A stretch of DNA of 64,000 nucleotides from Conoideocrella luteorostrata (lineage: Eukaryota > Ascomycota > Sordariomycetes > Hypocreales > Clavicipitaceae): NCBI GenBank assembly GCA_032433595.1, contig JASWJB010000183.1, positions 1 to 64,000 of the forward strand, in the 5' to 3' direction. The notes below the pieces were generated by a model. The model worked only from the letters and a program-made list of their open reading frames with translations. It had not been told where the DNA came from and made no database searches. Below are positions 1 through 12,178 of this stretch, piece after piece. Position numbers and translations under genes: made by a program. Position 1 is the first letter of the stretch. Every line of letters starts with the position of its first letter.

Positions 1-21
1 CACACACACACACACACACAC
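1..21. repeat. (CA)n microsatellite at the window edge
   Basis: An uninterrupted CA dinucleotide run opens the window and probably continues to its left. It lies about 360 bp beyond the stop codon of the acyl-CoA synthetase gene. The rest of 22-383 is non-coding 3' flank, with an A-rich patch near 175-215 and no other feature I can support. Confidence 0.9.
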
Positions 22-383
22 GGAGAAAACATCACAATTGATGATGGGTTTGCTAGGCTTTGCCATGAAGATTATCCGACTGACATGATTGCTACATAGT
101 ATAGAGTGCCTCTCGTTGAACCAACGCCACAAAATACATACATTACAGACGACTAGTGGCAAAGCTCAAAACGCAATACAAAATAAGCAAAATAAACAAA
201 TAAATAAAAGCATCATATCATGGTATAAAAAGTCTCACAAATAAGGCTGTCCCGTGGTGTGACATGTCGTGACATTACGTACATCCCGAGCTCTACATAG
301 TCTGTTGCTTTCCCGCTGTACCGCATCATCTGATCGGGCCTGCGTAGCCTCATGAAATACCCGCGGCTCATCCACGCTCTGGC

Positions 384-2697
384 TTAGGCATTGTTCTTCA
401 GGCACTCGTCAATCTCCTTCTGGTATCGGTCGCGGATGGCTCTTCGGTTCAGTTTTTGGGTAGCGGTGACAAGGCCCTGAGAGAACAGTTAGTACGACGG
501 CCGATTGAAAATTGCTCGAGGAACCGTTTACAGGAACGCAACTTACGCTAGGAGGGTTCCATTCCTCGTCAGTTATGACAACTCCAGTGATTGTCTCCAT
601 GGTGCTCAGGCCAGAGCGTTTGGCAGTGCCCTGCAAGTCCCTCAAGACAAAGTCGCGAATCTTTTTGTTAGTGTTTACATCGTGCTCATCGACGCCAAGT
701 TCCTTGGCCTTCTCGAGAAGAACTTTCTCGTTAGGCATGATGACGGCGATGGGTCGTGCGTGCTCCGCGTCGGCATGAACCATGACGTTGCTGACAGTCT
801 GAGCTCCACGGTAAATAGATTCAACCTTCTCCAAGGCAATATATTCACCACCCTGCATTTTGACAAGATTCTTGAGACGGTCAATGACCCTCAAGTGACC
901 ATGAGCATCGAATTCGCCGATATCACCAGTCTTGAACCAACCATCAGAGGTCACAGCCTTGGCAGTCTCCTCAGGGTTATTGTAGTATTCTTTCAAGATG
1001 GGCAATCCCTTCATCCAGATTTCACCCTGGGGAACTTTGACATCGTCGGTATTATATCCAAGCTCTGGGCAAGAGACGAGCTTGACGTCGATTGCGGCGG
1101 GTATAGGACCGATGGCGTTGGGAGAGAATTCGAGCGGACAACCGAGAGCGCCGTTGGCACAAGTCTCGGTGAGACCGTAGCCAACTAGCATAGGAGCGAG
1201 GACGAGCGACAAGAATTGCTTCGTGCTGTCGGCAATGCCACTAGCACCGTTCATAGTAAATCGAAGACGACCACCGGTCAGCTCGCGAACTTTGGAGAAG
1301 ACAATGCCATCAAAGACACTTGCAAGTGGCAGTCTGTTTCTCGACATGAAAGATTTGTAGCTATAGGCGCCCCAGAACAGGTTCTTAAGCAGAGGGCTAG
1401 AGGTGTCGAGCTTGGACATGACACCCTTCTTGACCGTCTCCCAGACCTGCGGAACACCAACCAAGGCGGTGGGTCGGAACTCGCGCATGTCGCCAGCGCA
1501 GTTCTTGACTGAGACGTCGGACAAAGTTCGCGGGTTGCCGTAGCCCAGAGTACCGCCGATGAAGAGAACTAAGTTCTCGAGAACCATTTCGAAAATGTGA
1601 GCGAGCGGCAAGTACGCCAGAACAAACTCCTTGTCGCTTACACACTCATCGACGCAGGTGAGCAACCCAGTGACTAGATTAGATAGATGCAAGATTAGCC
1701 GGTGCTCCTCCTCAGAGGCCAAACGGACCTGATTGGACTTGCAGCCCTGAACTTGAACTTACCAGCGGAAACGACGCCCTCGTGGGTTAAGCAAGCGCCC
1801 TTGGGCAAGCCGGTCGAACCCGAAGTGTACATGATGCAGTAAAGATCTTCAGGCTTGGGAGGAACGGCGTCCACCATGTTTTCCTCGCCAAGCTTACGGA
1901 GCTCTTGGTACGTCAAAACAGTGAGATCAGGGTTATTTTTCTTAAATTCCTCAACTTCACTGCCGGTGCTGAAAATGCATTCCTCGTTGATAATAACCGT
2001 CTTGACACCAGACTTCTTGATAGGGTTGACGGCCGTCTTCAGCAAGTGGGGATCAATGAACATGGCGGTGGCATCGCTCTGAATAAGAGAGTGCTCGACG
2101 CCGCTCTCGCCGAGGGTATCATAAGCGGTGACAATGGCAATGGATTGCGAGGCACAACCGTGCGACATGGAGATCCATGGTAAACTGGATCACAGACCTG
2201 TCAGCGACCAACACTCCCCAGAGTCAATTGCAAGGCAGGGGTAGATTTCTGTACCTGGTAGTAGCGAACAAGTGAAGCTTGTTCTCTGGCGTGAGACCCA
2301 GCTTGCGCAGGCCAGCTCCAAGCTGAAGGACAAGCGTTTCGTATTCCTTGTAGGTAATGTAGGAGTAGCCGGATAGCTCGAAGAACTGCCACTCCTTGTC
2401 AACCTCCTGTATCTCGCCGTCAACGTTCTTTTTGATCTTTTTGGTCTCCTTGTGAAGCTTGACCAGCTTGCGGGAAGCCAAGGCCTGGTGGTTTGGGTAG
2501 ACACGGGCGCTGTGGCGCACAATGTCGAAGATGTTCTTTACATCTTCGGAGGGGCGATTGAGAAGACCATTCTTGGCACGAGGGTGGCGGCGAGGAATTG
2601 TTTCTCCTGGAACCTTTTCGTAGCCAGGAGCTTCGATGGTGTAAGGCGGCTTGTGTACCGGGTTCAGGGGCATAATGCCCGTGGTGTAGTCCGTCAT
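384..2697 (-). CDS. Long-chain fatty acyl-CoA synthetase (Faa1/Faa4-like), four exons
   Basis: Activates long-chain fatty acids to acyl-CoA with ATP, feeding lipid synthesis, protein acylation and beta-oxidation; such enzymes sit at ER, lipid droplet or peroxisomal membranes. My model is complement(join(384..476,547..1673,1763..2184,2255..2697)), 694 aa, close to yeast Faa1. Introns are 70, 89 and 70 nt, all GT-AG, and the phases agree. The ATG at 2697 is the first Met of an N-terminus of family type. The AMP-binding P-loop YTSGSTGLPKG lies near residues 267-277, a YGLTET motif near 453-458, and the fatty-acyl signature beginning DGWFKTGD near 532. The C-terminus ends KNNA, with no SKL-type peroxisomal signal. 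Family is certain; which Faa paralogue is not. Confidence 0.95.
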
Positions 2698-3260
2698 GAT
2701 GATGTTGTGGCGGGGGGTGACTCGAGACGCGGCAGGCCCGTGTGTTGATTGGGAAGGGCGAAGAGGTTAGCTGAAGCTGGGGCCGAAGCTGGAGAACGCA
2801 GCGACAAACTAAGAGCAGCAGTAAATCAAGGAGGCTGCCCGAGATGACGAGGGAGATGGTTCTTAAGAAAGACGGGGAGGTGACGAGAGGAGAGAAGGTC
2901 AGAGGAGGCTTCGCGAGGTGAGGACGGAGCCAAAGGTTGGTTTGTTGTCCCGGTCACAAAGAAGAAACGACAAGCCAGCCAGCCATCCCAATGCTAACAC
3001 TAATGCTAATGCCTGCAATGACGCCGCGCTGCAGGCCAAGCTCCTCAGACTGGGTCCCGGACACTTGTCGAAGACCGGGGGGGGGGGGCCGGTGGAGGCA
3101 CTTGGCGGTACAACTACTCCGTAACTGACTGTAAATTGCTGGTATGTGGCCAGCGGGAGCCTGTGGACGCTGACAAAACACTGAGCGGACGACGTCGACA
3201 GCGACAGCGGGATGCTGGCGGGCACCTGGAGACTGCTGCGGGCATGTAACTCGGGTCGAA
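2698..3260 (-). promoter_or_regulatory. Upstream region of the acyl-CoA synthetase gene
   Basis: Read on the minus strand, 2760-2920 is strongly pyrimidine-rich, the usual look of a fungal promoter or 5' leader. A G9 run lies near 3078. I see no clear TATA element, and the transcription start cannot be placed from sequence alone. Confidence 0.4.
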
Positions 3261-4930
3261 TGGGGCCTGGGGAGCTACCACGGAGACTAGCACGAGAGGT
3301 ACCCATCACTGAAGCTTTGGCTCTGCAGACATCTGGATGGGGACCTCGCCACACTAACCAACTAACGCCTGGCAAGCTGGTTTTCCGGGGTCGAGTTGTG
3401 GCGGCCTGGCGCGGCCTCTTGCCCCAGCAATCTTGGTCCTGGCCAGCTGTCCCGAGTGGCTGTCCGAGGCTCAGGGTGGACCCGGGTCAGGTACGTCCAC
3501 AGTGTACATGGTCAATCAGGTAGGGAGGGACCTGTAGTGGAAAAACTCTGGAGTGCCGTACGACTTGCTCTATGCCTGCCGTCTAATTGCCTTGACGTAC
3601 GTGTACGGAGTACGGAGCAGCTATTGAATGGTATGATAGTAATGATGCTCCGTAACAGTTGTAGTAATTGGAGCAGTGATAGTAATGAGAGCACTCGGTA
3701 GTGATAGTAATGATAATTTGCTTACTCCGTACGGAGCACACGTTCGCCGTCTCCTCCCCACACTTCCAGGCGCGACAAGACGGCCAGACCCAACGCAAGC
3801 CGATGGTGGGAAAACTCGGCGGCTCGGCTCCTCGATGGCTCCAAACGAAACTCGCAACGAGCATTCAATTGCGCTGGACTGCTCCGTATATCGCGGCCCA
3901 ACAGCGCAGCCATCCCCCGCTGGCGATTTGTATTCCGGCTTCTCATCCCCACCCGCTCGCCATCTTCATGAGCACTTACCACCCAGTCATCCGAGGCTCG
4001 AGTTGCCGTCCAAAGTGGCAGTGACCCGGCGAACGCAGCTACGACACCGCTACTGGGGCGAGGCGCGTGACATTCGAGGCTGCCGCCATCTTATCCGCCG
4101 CAACTCTGACGATACCTTACCCTGCTGAGGTGTTGCAGCATCAGGCGATGTGGCCAAGAAACCGTTGACTTTGGTTGGCCTTGCTCACGGATGCATGTGC
4201 AGAGAGGGCCCTTAGTCCGTACTCCGTCCTTACTTCGTAATTAGTTAAGATTCATCCTGTTCGATGTCTGATGTTGAAGCTGCTGCAGCCATTGGCTGGC
4301 ATCCAACAAGAATTTTGAATGGGCCGGACGCCATGTCACCCGAATCGGTCCTCGGAAACCACTTGGAAGCCCCTCCTCAACAAACTACGCCGCCAGGCAG
4401 GCAAAGCGGGCAAGAAGAGCATCGAGGGCAGTCAATTTGAAACAGTCACCCATGGCATTTGCAGTATCGTCATTCATTACATTGCTGACTGGCATAGTTC
4501 GAGTCTTGCTGGACCGTGATACACTACTATTCTGTACTCCGTGCTCGGTGAAAGACATTTGTTGGCCCTGAACCTGGCCAGAGGCCCCACCCACGCAAGC
4601 TTCAACTCTTCAACTCCTCCGTGGCTGTCGTCTGTTCAACGAAAGCCAAACGAGGCAGCCCGGTGGGTGCGCCAAGCATGTGCTCCTCGTAGCCTAAGCT
4701 ACTACGGAGTAGTTAAATTATTGACCCTGCCAAGGTGTTGACAAATTAATCAAGACATTCGGGGCGGTGACAGCGCGGCTCCGATATCTTGATTAATCTG
4801 TCAGGCGCGTGCCTGCTAAAGACACGATGCGTCGCAAGGACTTACTCGTTTCTTAGTTTCTTAGTGTACTCCTAGAGCACACGCCACATCTGCTTTGTAA
4901 ATGACTATTCCTCCGTACTCCGTACGGAGC
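3261..4930. other. Non-coding DNA with palindromic motif copies
   Basis: No convincing gene. Reading frames are short and overlap on both strands. It holds the first copies of the TACGGAGTA family (3604-3617 as a head-to-tail pair, 3724-3737, about 4700-4710, 4916-4929) and a patch of TAGTAATGATAGTAATGA-like sequence around 3630-3720. Sampled GC is about 55%. Confidence 0.6.
4739..4803. repeat. 17-bp near-perfect inverted repeat (hairpin)
   Basis: Arms 4739-4755 and 4787-4803 are reverse complements at 16 of 17 positions, built around TTAATCAAGA and TCTTGATTAA. They flank a 31-nt GC-rich loop. There is no ORF inside. It could be a cruciform, a very small non-autonomous element, or an RNA hairpin; I cannot tell which. 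Confidence 0.7.
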
Positions 4931-7119
4931 AGTACCCTCAAATCTCTTTTACGACCGAACCGCTTTCTCACCGAAGCTACCAGCCAACGGCTGCTGGACC
5001 CTTCACCATCAACTCCTCGAGCACCGAGAAATTCGGTTCGCTGTAGCCCAGGTGCCAAGATCGCTGCGACTTCCCCTCACGGTCACTGTACCGCCATTCT
5101 GCGCCGTGGCTGATGCCGCCAAGTAGGCGGTTTGATTTCCTCAGCTTGACAAAGCCGGTTGTAGGTATACATACACTTAACTAATTATCCGGGCATGCAT
5201 GAGGACGACGTTCGTCGCCTCAACCCGCGTGTGGACGTCACCGTGGACAGCGTTGCCATCAACATTGGCTTTCCCGGCGCTGATGGTATCTCCTGTTGCA
5301 CCATTTCTCGCCTGACATGATGAGCTTTGTCCACTATCTCGCGGGGCGATGCCATCATGAACACGACATAATGTCAATGCTGAGTCCACATAGAGACCAG
5401 GATCATGATAATATGTCCTGTACCGAGCATTGTGTGATTCCCGCAATCCATATTGCCATAGCTATGCCTGAGCTCAATCAAACCCCACTTGCTCCTGGCT
5501 TGCAGCACCACGATGCTTTTTGCTTTGCGCATGTCGCTCGCAGGCAGACAAAGACTGGGAAAATGTCAAATGTCCAGTTGTGTTACTCCATATTGTAGTT
5601 ACAGAGCAGTTTAAATAGGCTCCTAGATTCCATATGTTTGTATGAACATACATCGGCAGCCAGCCGATGATATTAGCGAGGAGCGAGACTGGCTCTGGGG
5701 AGCATGGGAAGCCCCCAATTAGAAAAACGAAACCATAGATTTAGGCCCCTTGCGATCGTATCTTACGTCCTCCAGTTTGCCATATTCTGGTATCGCGGTT
5801 CGGCGGATCCGAGATGAGAATGTTCGGCGCACTAGAACGAGGCCTAGCTTCATGCACAAGAAAAAAAACAGCCCTTCCCTCTGGCTTGTTGTCGGCTCGG
5901 TCTTCATTTCATCTTTTCACATGTTTCGCGGAGACCCTGGGCCAGCTTGCGAACCGCCTCGCGACCTGGGGGTGCAAAAGTAGATGAAATCTCAGCCTAC
6001 CGCTGTGGAGAGATCCATCAGGGGAACCCGGCCGATATCGTGACAGCTTCGCCGAACCGCGGCTTTGACAGGAGCAAACTTTTTTTTTTGTTTTCCTTCC
6101 TGTCCTTCTTATCAGTATTCAACGCTTGCACCCATGCTGACCCAGTTTCTTTCTCGCCAGCCCATGTTGAACTTGTGCCCCGTTCTGTCAACCAACCGAT
6201 GCTAGACCCGAATTAGCTGCGGCTAACATTTCGAACTGGGTTATCTCTCCGGCGGCCGAGAGACAGGGATTAAAAATAGTCTATTCTAGATCAACCTCGG
6301 AAGGCTGGCTTCTGAGGTTTCTATTTTCCTGGAGAGAAAACATTGATTAGGACTTGTGGACGTAACGTGATAGTGCGACGGATTCACCCAAAAATCTGCT
6401 TGGCGCAATGGGTGGACCGATATTCAGTCATCGGTCTGGCGTTGATCCTTTGCAAAGCAATGAAGGTCCAGCGTTTCAGCCTCCTGAATCTCAAAGGATT
6501 GCTTATTCAGCTAATGATACGTACATGCCACTCATGCTCTTTACTCTGGGTAAGGACTTCAACACCAATTCACGGTCTCCATATTAGATGACATCATTCT
6601 GGAGGCAGTATTCCATGGATAAAACCATAATACAATGCAAAACGTCCCAAGCCTATTCATGGTAATAGTAGACAGCTATGGTATTTCCTCAGGCTGACTT
6701 GTCCGAACCTGATGTTCCGCGAAAGACCGATTCCTTAACTTTGCAAGAACTTCATAGCATCAAGTATCCACATCCTCACCAGGTCCTGCCATGATAATTG
6801 AGGCTCATTTTGTGTTCTGAGTAGTCGGCCAAGCTTTCATGCAGCATGAATTCGCCTGCAACGGTATCCCTTCTTCGACATATTGCAGGAAACATCGTGC
6901 CTGTACCGCCCAGTAGCTGTTAGAATTCGTTTTTCTAGGCTGCTCAGTTACCAATGATCCTGAGATGTTGCTGTCAGATTACACAAGTGGTTGCGTGTAC
7001 ATCCACCACGGCAGTAATCGAATTGTAATAATTTTTATAGAACTGGCAATACAAGAATTTGGTGGGGAGACAATCTGCCCGGAAGCCAAAACTCCAGCGA
7101 TGCATAGAACAATGCTAAC

Positions 7120-7363
7120 ATCGAAGAAGCATCTCCTATATCTCTGTAAGTGCACGAGCATGAAGATGAAGTGTTTAGTCCAGGAACTCTTGAAGTTTCC
7201 TGGTAATGAGAGGCTAGATACAAGTTTTGTACAAGTCGGTATGTCGACCCAGCAAGTCCATTCCAGTAAAGAACGTAGCACATGATGGAGGCTCCTTAAA
7301 CAACGCACTCACGAACGTCTTGAACTGCGTCATGTAAGGAGGCGGGTTCTCGTATTTGCAACT
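7120..7363 (-). pseudogene. Possible decayed coding fragment, family unknown
   Basis: From 7363 downwards the minus strand stays open for 49 codons with a protein-like composition (for example ENPPPYMTQFKTFVSALF). It then continues protein-like past three stops: TAG at 7214-7216, TAA at 7175-7177 and TAG at 7136-7138. Each stop could arise from a glutamine codon by one C-to-T change, the change expected from RIP or deamination. I do not recognise the family. Chance open frame remains possible. Confidence 0.3.
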
Positions 7364-10024
7364 ATGTAAGACTCAAAGATGGTTTTGGCCCTTGCCGTAC
7401 TTGATCAACTCGTTTTGTCACTCCTATGCACAACCACAATGGCAATATTCAACCCTCTATCACGCTGTCTGGATCCAACGCCGCCCCTTGCAGCAAATGC
7501 CAACCAATAACCTCCAAAACAGAGACAGAGTTTTCTTGTCTTGTACCGATGTCGTCTCAGATGCTGAAAATGCGCGCTGCGTCCCTTCAAGCATGGCACA
7601 TCACCACTGCTGATGACTTCTCGGGATTTGTCGCCTAAATACGCATGGTTGTATTGACTTGCATGGTCGAACAGCTCCTTCATTCATCTATATATTCCGA
7701 TACACTACCCACTTCTACAACGTTTACCCTATATTATCCTATACTTTGTTGGATGAATCTAACGCTCTCCCTAGCTCACTCCGAGCAAGGCTCCTACTGA
7801 TGCCTCTTTCACTAAGCTATGTGAGAGCCCTATGAGGGGTTGCAAACTCGAATTTGCTCCGGAATTTTTTGCATGTTTTCTCTGGGGCAGGACGAGGTCT
7901 GGACAATCTTGTCGATTGTGGTTGCCGCAGCCATGGAGCTGTAGGGTATGTATGAGCTTTGAGGTTCTGGAAGAGCCGGACAGGAGAGATGAGAACTCAT
8001 ACACTTTTCGACAGGTTTTCAAACGCTCCCGTCGTGATAGAGTCCTTTTTTGCTGTGATTCTACACAGCTTTAGGCAGAGGGATGGCGCAAAAGTTTAGG
8101 GAGATGACGAAATTTGGAGCATTCTGCAGGCACTAATATTAGACATCAGTTTCTAGCATCGTTTGTACTCGTAACGCATTAGATGAATGCCTGCCAAGTA
8201 ATAGACATCAACTGATAGGGGCATCCCAGCAGTAGTGCACCGAGGGACACACTCAGTCACTGAACTGGGCTGGCTGAAATTCCTTATTGCTGATCATTCA
8301 ATATCAATATCGAGGATGGCTTCTTAGAGGCCGCGGATACATTCTCTCACGACGTCATACATGAGAAGATCATTTACTTGTAGAGATTTTAGTCATGGAT
8401 CCCGGCAAAAGTCTACACTCGCCGTTGGAGACACAGCAGGAGCTGGAACAATAGCTTCTCAGATGGAACATCGACCTTAACACTGGGAATGAGTGGCCGT
8501 AGATGACGTTCGCAATATGTCGAGGAACGCCTTCAACCCGGGGAGGATCCAGTGCGTTTCCCAAGTCAATGTACGGTACACATAGGAACATACCAATTCG
8601 AGTGAAGTAGTCGGAAGTACGACTAACTTGAAGAACATTTTCGGCGTGCGGCATTCTCTGAAAATCAAGGAGTGGGCTCTCGGTGGTAGTAACATCGTGT
8701 CCAAGACTGAACTGATATTGAAGGGCTTACGCAAGAGGACACGTCATTTACGCTGGTTTTTCGTTTGTTAATCTATAAGAAAAATGTCTGCCTGTTTCAT
8801 TACACAGCAAGATGGCTTCTGAATGATAACAGCGCGCAAAATACCAATCGAGAAACGACCATGGATGACTGTTTCTACAGAGAGACATTGAAACGAGGTA
8901 TTTGTGTCAAGTTGTATGCTGCTTAGCAGGCTAATTTACCTCCTTCTGACCACCTGTACGGATATCCCTAATTTTACAAAGTATTCCACGGCTGCTTTGT
9001 TCGTCCTGCGGGCCCGCACTGAATCTGATAAGAGCATGGCCTGACTCACACCGCGCCATATGACCCAAATCCATTACTGTGAGTATCGAACTGTTGGTGA
9101 ACGTCCCCCGGCAGGGAATATATAGCCAGCGCCTAGTACTATAAAGGTACGGATTGACTCAAGTTCACAAGTTATTCCACCAAGTATCGATTCAAACTTA
9201 TCTACAGGACACCACTCTCGGCAGACTCATTTATCTGTGAAGCCTCGATTGGATCGTGTAAACAATTACACTCACGAATCGAATTATTTCCGCAGAGTTG
9301 TGCTCTGGAAACATTGCGGATGATTACGGCAATGTAACTCATCCTAAGTATTCCATGATGGTATTTTGAATTACGAGTCGGTGACAGAAAGAGCTCTGCC
9401 GGAGTGACTAATGACCATATACGAAAATTCAGAAGTGAGACGACAAATATTTCATCGTGTAGGCGATGGCAAGCACAATGCGACATGCTAAACTAACACA
9501 ATTTGTATGTCGAACACAAGATTCAACCACATGATAGAGGGGGATAAGTTACTCCCTGGTCCGACTGAAGTACACTCCTATAATCCATAATGATGAAGTA
9601 CTTTACGAGCCCAAACGTTGGCAATGACACGACCCGACATAAAGAAAATACCCTATACTAGATTCAGAGCTTTCTCTTCTCCATATTTATCCCTCTCGTT
9701 GTCCACAGCTACCAAATCAAATCAATGGGCGTTTGAGAGACCCCCTTCATATACATCATCATATTTGTGTGTTATGAATTTAAATGCAATCATCCTATTT
9801 TAACTAGTAATTAAAATGTCATGAAATTTACGTGCCGCCGCACCGCATGTCAGGAGATGGATGAGGTGCGGGTGAAACATGCCCAACAAAAAAAAGGACC
9901 CGTCTCAGTCGTGTCCTTGCCAACGCATAGCCAAAATGGTGGTCATATGCTATTCCCTTGGAATGACACCTACCAATAAAGCATTCTAAAACTTACTAGA
10001 ACACATGCTAAAGGTCGCCGCCAC

Positions 10025-10345
10025 TTACTCCTTCATCCTCAAGGCATCAAAAATATATCGCCAAGAGCGAATCATCTCCCACTGCAGTCACCTCATGACC
10101 GGATCAAAGCTGCTGCCTACCCCACGTCCAATCGCCTCAAGCATATCTTGTCTTGCAACACCGCTCATGGCCCATTCACAGTCTGCATATCCAGCCGCCG
10201 GCGCCAAATACCACGCCATCCACCACAGAGAGTTACATCCCCAAAGACGGCACGAGAGATGTTCGGGAAAGCCGGGCGGCTTCTGTGGCCAGTGCTCGGC
10301 GATGCCCTCCACTAGTTTGGCAGTCCTCTCATCGGAACCATACAC
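10025..10345 (-). pseudogene. Possible decayed coding fragment, family unknown
   Basis: The frame from 10345 reads 85 codons with G/C-rich third positions and a Trp/Cys-rich core (CRLWGCNSLWWMAWYLAP). It meets TGA at 10088-10090, then continues in a protein-like way to TAA at 10025-10027. It has no ATG at its upper end, where a TAA lies directly upstream. The TGA could come from CGA by C-to-T change. I do not recognise the family, so this is a coding relic only by composition. Confidence 0.35.
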
Positions 10346-11524
10346 TTAAATTCTATCTACCCAGATTCTGCAGACGAAATTAGACACACTGTCTTGGGCA
10401 AAGTAGCTTACGGTGGGCAATCGGAAGCGTCTGAAACATCAGGAACGGAACGGCAGTCCCGGGCCCAGCACATTCAGTGAGAAAATGTCTTACGTCTCTG
10501 ACCCGGTGCTGACCTCGTGACTGATCGTATCATGTCGGCATCTCACTGTTTGTTACGAGGCATATCATCACGCGGCTGCATATTTCTGCTTTGTCCGAAG
10601 CCAACCCACATGTTGGATTCAGCCGCATCGTTCAACAGCAGCCGTGGGCGAGTGCAGATGTACCTTCTTTAACGAACTGTTCTCGACCCTGACTGGCTGG
10701 CTTGGGTCTTTGAGGACCCTGGTTGTTTGCCATTACACCGGGAGTGGTGAATGTTTCGCGAACTTGCGGCAAATCCAACGCCATTGAGGCGTAATTGGGG
10801 GCGTATCTTGGGGTGAGGATAAGAGATGGATGGAGGAAGAAGGCGCGCGCTCATCCGCAAACGAGATGTGCAATGCTGTGGTGGCTTGAGCAGGGCCTGG
10901 CTTTATGCTCATTTACGAGGATTTAAATATTACAAAAACGGAGTTCAAATGGATAGAGAAGTCAGAATTGATTGCCCACTGTTCAATAGGATGACGCAAG
11001 ATTGATGTATCTACAACGATGCTTTCGACATGGAATCGAATGGACTCTTCAAAGGAGTCACGCAATATAACCTATCGTGCAGAAAAGATTTAGAGTAAAG
11101 TGCCAAACTCAACTATTGATTGAATATAATAGATCAAAGTCGCATTTAACAGATCCCATCTATACCCGATCCTCACTCATCACCCATATGCACCCGATCG
11201 AAAGGCAAGATGTCTAGAACCACTCCCAAGGCAACATCATCCCCATCGCCGTGCATACGCACTTACTTGCATCATGTAGCACCGAGATCGTTCAAGCTTT
11301 CACCTAGTTCAACATAGAGATGCAAGAATATAAACTAAACACCCTCTCAATAGCCTCTCATCGGCAAATGTGAGATTGCCGCAGACGACCCCCATCCCCG
11401 CGGCGTTTGCTCCAGTCCCAAAAGCAATCTACCGTTCCCAGTTTTTGCATGCATGTAGTCGTGCAGGAAGGTATCCTCTACCTTTTCTACTAGTCGTTTA
11501 CACCGGTGTGGCGTCTGCAACGGG

Positions 11525-12178
11525 CTAAACATTTTCGTCCCGTGTTGCCTGAAAGGCAGAGGGTGGCATGTGTGACGACAAATAATCGAGATGAATTGTA
11601 TGCATGTTTGCCCGGCGCCCGCCGGTGTCGAGGTTTGCGCCGAGAGAAACCCTGAAGGACGAGCCGTTGGCCCAGGTATTACCCCAGGGGGAAACGATCC
11701 GTGGCTCCCAGACAATAATACCTTGGATCATGTACGTAGATTTCGCTCCTTTGTTCTGTGCGTGCTGGAAGATGCCACCCCTTCCCCGATATGCAGGATT
11801 CTCTAGCCTGACAACCACCAGGGTTGCTGCAATGTTTCCCACAAGCCGCTGTCGTGTAACAACATCCCCCGAGGCAAGCCACTTGATGCTATCCACCTGA
11901 AAATTTCACCCCAACCTTTCGGGCACATCGCCTCTGGGGAGATAGGGGAGGCAGCGCAACTCGGGCCGTGTTGATGCCGTGACACAGAACTTGGGACGGA
12001 TGGCATGCGACCCGCCTGTTCTATGGAAGTCGACACGACGGCCGTGTGGGCTGCTGCTCGTTTGTGGAACGGAATGTTGGCAAAGCCTTGGCTGGCTGCA
12101 GCCGAGTCTCACCGATGAAAGGTCATGTTTGAAGCTGCGCTCGGGTTGGTTGCGGGAGTGTGCAGTGCATACTCCCAT
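11525..12178 (-). pseudogene. Possible decayed ORF of about 214 codons with one internal stop
   Basis: Two open stretches (12178-11909 and 11905-11525) lie in the same minus-strand frame and are separated only by a TGA at 11906-11908. Joined they would be about 214 codons. The lower part is protein-like (QRLVGNIAATLVVVRLENPA). A TTTTCAG just after the stop could instead be a splice acceptor, which would make this a real intron boundary. Family not recognised. Confidence 0.3.

Noticed and set aside
505..1188. 227-codon plus-strand ORF
   Set aside because: Lies antisense to the acyl-CoA synthetase exon; no domain.
6230..6260. CTCCGGCGGCCGAGAG as a regulator binding site
   Set aside because: Resembles a CGG-type Zn2Cys6 site, but a single GC-rich match with no gene nearby is not evidence.
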